Of a stretch of 64,000 nt of DNA, positions 60,116 through 64,000 are shown in pieces (the stretch's first letter is position 1; each line of letters starts with the position of its first letter). The notes beneath the pieces are model-generated. The model saw only the letters and a list, made by a program, of their open reading frames with translations. It had not been told where the DNA came from and searched no databases. The translations under genes were made by a program, and so were the position numbers. The stretch covers positions 2,666,001 to 2,730,000 of the forward strand of contig OZ017804.1 of the NCBI GenBank assembly GCA_963969395.1. The letters run 5' to 3'. The stretch comes from Pseudoscleropodium purum. Lineage: Eukaryota > Streptophyta > Bryopsida > Hypnales > Brachytheciaceae.

Positions 60116-63100
60116 TTGTCAGCTTCTTGAATCAATGTGACAAGTATGTGCAAGTGACTTCTTTAACCTTAAAATGAAAGGTCTCATTACCATGATCATC
60201 AACCAAGGAATACTCTCCTTTGCATTCTTCATTTCTTTAGGAATCTTGAAAGTCAATCATCAAGCACTTTGAGTCCTTTAGAACATGCAGTAGCATATCT
60301 ATCATTGCCTTGGATGTATAATAGATGGTTTGGAGTATTCCACACCCAACAACTCTTTATCAAGACAAGTAGAATCTCAATAAGATGAGTTGGGTGCATG
60401 AAGGAAAAGTAGTGGGCATGAAGGCTACTTGAATGTTATGATTGTGACATTACAACCTTTTAGGGTATCTATATTTATTCACATTTCTTTAAGAACCTTG
60501 AAAGTTAATCACTAGGCACTTTGAGTCCTTTAATTTGTAACATTACAACCTTTTAAATTATTTATATTTTTCACCATTAGGATAAGGCTTCTAGATTTCA
60601 AACAATGGATGCTTGCAAATATGTCCAAAGCACAAAAAATCTTGAATTTTTCATTCATCTATTTATTTGCAAATTTTTGTATGCACTTAATAATATTTGT
60701 CATATAGATTTTTAAAACTTCTCTTTACAAATATTCCATAATTCTAAGGTTACAAATATATTTCACCTCAAAAAATAACTTTCTCAATTAAAAAAATGAC
60801 CCTCAAAAAATGACTTGAATAAATAAATAAATAAATAAATTAAAAAAAAAAAAATACATTACTAGAACTTAACCCCTTAAAGCCCAAGAAGTGGTTCAAG
60901 TTACCAAAATTGTGAAGATGTATTATAATAATAATGCAACTTCGAATAATAATTAAAGTGATATATTTTAAAAAAAGGTAGAAACATATGATCCACAAAA
61001 AATTCAAAATTTCTTCGAAAATTGATTTCAAATTGAATATTTTTAATTTTCAAATGAATTTTTTTTCTTTAAGTTTAAATTTCTTATCTCTAATTATAGG
61101 GATTTCTTAAGATGTTTTTTTTTTATTATTTTGAAGGATTGACTTTTCAATTTAAAAAGTTACACTTTGAAGTAAAACAAACTGGCACTTTTTGATTGGG
61201 TCATAGAAAATCAACAAAACAAAGTCTTCAAAATTGATACCTCACTAATGTTAGAGAAATAACATAAGAATCTACAAAATAAAATATTAATGGATAAAAC
61301 AAAAATACAATCAAGTATACTTGAGGTGTACTTATAGTCTTCTGTTCTTCAATAAAAATAAGATCTATAGATTATTTTCAGAAGCTTTTTGTAGTATTTT
61401 TGAATTTTTTTTGAAAACATTATAGAGAGTATGTAAAATATTTGTGTAAATGAATGTCAAAAGAGTTTCAAGTAGCAATTATAAGTAGGTTGAATTTTCC
61501 AAAATCATTAATGATAGTATTAAAAAATGTCAAAATTAAAGTTGGAACAAAATGCAAAGATGTACATCCAAAAATAAATAAATAAAAATGGCAATGCTTC
61601 TTGAACATCTACACAAGGCACAAAATTTAAAACTCCTACTCACCTTGTAATAGAGATAGGAGATTCTTAGCAACTCTAAGCCAAATCACTACATGCATGG
61701 GAAAAATGTTTTTATGTAAAAGTAGAAAATTTCCAATCTTTCTTTTGAATTGGCATGATTTAAGAGTTTGTTCATCTGAGGTCACGCATCAAGACTCAAT
61801 GATCTAGTAGTTTTGTTTTTAAATTATACAAATAGGGGATCAATAGAACATTAATTTATCTTTAGAAAGTGTTCAAATTCACAAAAAAAATTATAAATTT
61901 TTAGTAGAAAGACAAGATGAAGTTGAATTTAATCCAATTTGTCCCATATTTGGGGGGACTTTGTAGAATTACTTGTAAGTAGAGCTATGAATTTTCAAAT
62001 TCATAAAATATTTTCTTATTTTTCTAAAAATGCAATGTTTCAACACTCTTTTAAACTAATATGGTAAAGTCCTATGAATTTTTTGACATCTCATTTATTG
62101 ACACTAATGTTCAATGATAACATGTTTAACATTGATTAATAAATAAAATAATCCTTAAAAATATAAAAATTATTATCTCAATTCAAAGGAATACCTAAAA
62201 ACTGCTAGTATAGAAGTCAATCCCTCAAGGACCAAAGAGCCTATTTTAGATTTTTTGAGAACTTAAGTAGACTCTATAGACTTCATATATTGAAATTTTG
62301 GAAGTTTCTGAATGGAAGCAAATCATTATAATCTACACATAAAGCTTTGATTCACATCATTCATGGGAGGGGTACTCTATGTAGATTTTGTGCACTATGT
62401 GTGTCAACAAAGGCTATTTACCTTTTGATGTAGGAATAGAAGGGTCCCTATAATTACTTAATGGCATGCATTGTAGCACTTCTCATTACTAATATTTCCC
62501 ATATCAATGCAAATTTTTGTAGGCTATATTATTTATAAGGTAAAAAAATTGAAATGAAAAGCAATGTAAAAGCAAAAATGTTAAAAAAAAGTATAAACAA
62601 ACATGCATAGAATTCAATTCAATGTTATGCATCTATTGTGGTTTGCTTTTTAACATTGTGTGATCATGACAAAGAGTTACATTTTGTTTTCTTCAAGGTA
62701 CCAAAGATGCATGTTTATGTGATTACTATGATTTAACTTCAAAAATTTGTAAGTTAATTCCCAAAGGTCTTAATAATATAAAATTAATTCTATTAGATGA
62801 CAATTCCACTTTTCTTCCTACAAAATTGAACTCAAGATTGTTTCAAAGAATTTACCTTCTGTGGATATAGTACAAGAAATTTTCATCATGGTTTATTGCA
62901 CTTTGGAAGTACTAATACTACTTCTATTGAGTCAAAGTAGAAGAGAAAAAATGTCTAGGGTGAGAAACTAAAAAGAGCTAATGCTCCCTAAAACCCTAAA
63001 CATCACACATGTAAATTCTACAATGTGGAATTTGGAATTCTACAATGATAAATTCACTCAACTCAAAATTGAAGAGTTAGGATTACCCAAATATATAGAA

Positions 63101-63610
63101 GGATTGAGGTTGTAGTTGTCAATACAAGGATCAGAAAACTATTATGCCCAACTTGCCTATAAACACATGTATACTTCAATAAGTACGGAGATACCTAAAT
63201 CATCAAGATTGCATGTTACTTGACAATCTTCGGTGCTAATATGCACAACAACATACTAGGGCTGAAAAAACATCTACTTGAGCCACACATGATATAAATC
63301 AGTTGTTGTAGCATGACTAATTTACTACAACACTATGATAGGACTGATGGAGATTTCATCCAACGAAACCTTGGGATTGGCTCAATATCTCACCCATCTA
63401 TTTGTAACCCAATTGCACTAAATGTCGTGTACAAATTGTAGTATATAGGATTCAATTCTTCAACCTCTAAATTACATGTATAAACTTTGAATCGCCCAAA
63501 TTTGCAAGCTACCTACATTACTTATAATGGATATGGCTATTTTCAATGATTCCTAATGTATTTGTAAGTCTTTGATAAATTCCATTTCAAATTAATAAAT
63601 TCCTATCTAT
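60116..63610. other. AT-rich intergenic DNA
   Basis: No gene. It contains an (AAAT)n run with poly(A) at about 60818-60855, TTAACCCCTTAAAG (reverse of the dispersed end motif) at about 60870, and TCCCTCAAGGACC at about 62221. GAACCTTGAAAGTTAATC (about 60490) echoes GAATCTTGAAAGTCAATC (about 60240), a short degenerate duplication. Confidence 0.6.
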
Positions 63611-63896
63611 CATTACAAAAAATTTCAGCCCTTGGAAAGCTTGTGAGTTTAGAATTGCTTAGAACTACCTTGGTGCAATTAGAGAGGAATTTCAATATTT
63701 TTTATTTTTTAATGAAAGCTACTAATGTGGCACTACTTGTGCCACGTTAGTGCCATGTAAGATTTTCATACTTCTTTTTTTTTAATTTAAATTTTTTAGA
63801 AAAAAATTATAAATTTTTTTTTTCCATACTTGCACTGTGGGGCACCGAAAACAAAATCCTTAACAGCCCTCCATAGGGTTCAGATTTTTTCTAATG
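63611..63896. mobile_element. foldback/MITE-like element, copy 4 (286 bp)
   Basis: CATTACAAAAAATTTCAGCC opens it and CAGATTTTTTCTAATG closes it, an inverted pair of about 16 bp with mismatches. A strong internal hairpin is present, GTGGCAC (63727-63733) with GTGCCAC (63739-63745), followed by A/T tracts and CAGCCCTCCATAGGG as in the other copies. Confidence 0.65.
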
Positions 63897-64000
63897 TTAA
63901 TCTCACCCATAGATTTTTAAATGCACTAAATGCCCTCCTGAGCCAATTATTCCAATAAAAGTATTTCAAAAGTTTGAAGGTTTTTTAAAATTTCAATGTT

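Noticed and set aside
1..64000. Prokaryotic features (operons, CRISPR arrays, Shine-Dalgarno sites)
   Set aside because: The genes have spliceosomal introns and plant promoter motifs, and no regularly spaced direct-repeat array with unique spacers exists. The tandem arrays seen are degenerate satellites.

Overview
The window looks like nuclear DNA of a land plant. The evidence is GT-AG introns in four multi-exon genes, plant-type proteins (a TMN1-class nonaspanin, an MTP7/SLC30A9-class zinc carrier, the spliceosomal protein U2A'), and AAACCCTAA telo-boxes in promoter and leader DNA. An intronless, lineage-specific-looking TKL kinase would suit a bryophyte or other early-diverging plant, but I cannot fix the species. 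Gene islands of moderate GC sit in long, very AT-rich, repeat-filled DNA.

Layout. 1-9050: AT-rich repeats with two possible LTR remnants. 9726-10898 (+): an intronless protein kinase. 12221-15391 (-): U2A', 8 coding exons, convergent with the kinase. 17.5-17.9 kb: a possible small ORF and a good box C/D snoRNA candidate. 18293-23293 (-): an MTP7-like zinc transporter, 14 coding exons. 24.2-30.2 kb: AT-rich DNA with a tandem duplication and a hairpin. 30191-33143 (-): an AT-rich two-exon gene for an unrecognised 666-residue single-pass membrane protein. 34.5-36.5 kb: a decayed tandem array. 38.2-40.7 kb: a dispersed repeat split by a 1.76 kb insertion. 43422-45870 (-): an AT-rich, divergent DRE2/anamorsin-like gene with an insert, one missing Fe-S cysteine and no intelligible C-terminus. 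46-52.6 kb: AT-rich DNA with three of the four copies of a small foldback element family (the fourth is at 63.6 kb). 53152-59262 (+): TMN1, 13 coding exons including an 18-nt microexon. 59.3-64 kb: AT-rich repeats.

The genes do not form a pathway. U2A' (splicing), MTP7 (zinc) and TMN1 (endomembrane) are housekeeping genes. I built their exon models by hand; every junction keeps reading frame and intron phase, and the proteins align end to end with remembered family members, apart from the lineage-specific N-terminus of the zinc carrier. The points most worth a second look are the AT-rich orphan gene, the degenerate DRE2 copy, the CATTAG-ended foldback family, the dispersed repeats ending in CTTTAGGGGTTAA, and the snoRNA candidate.
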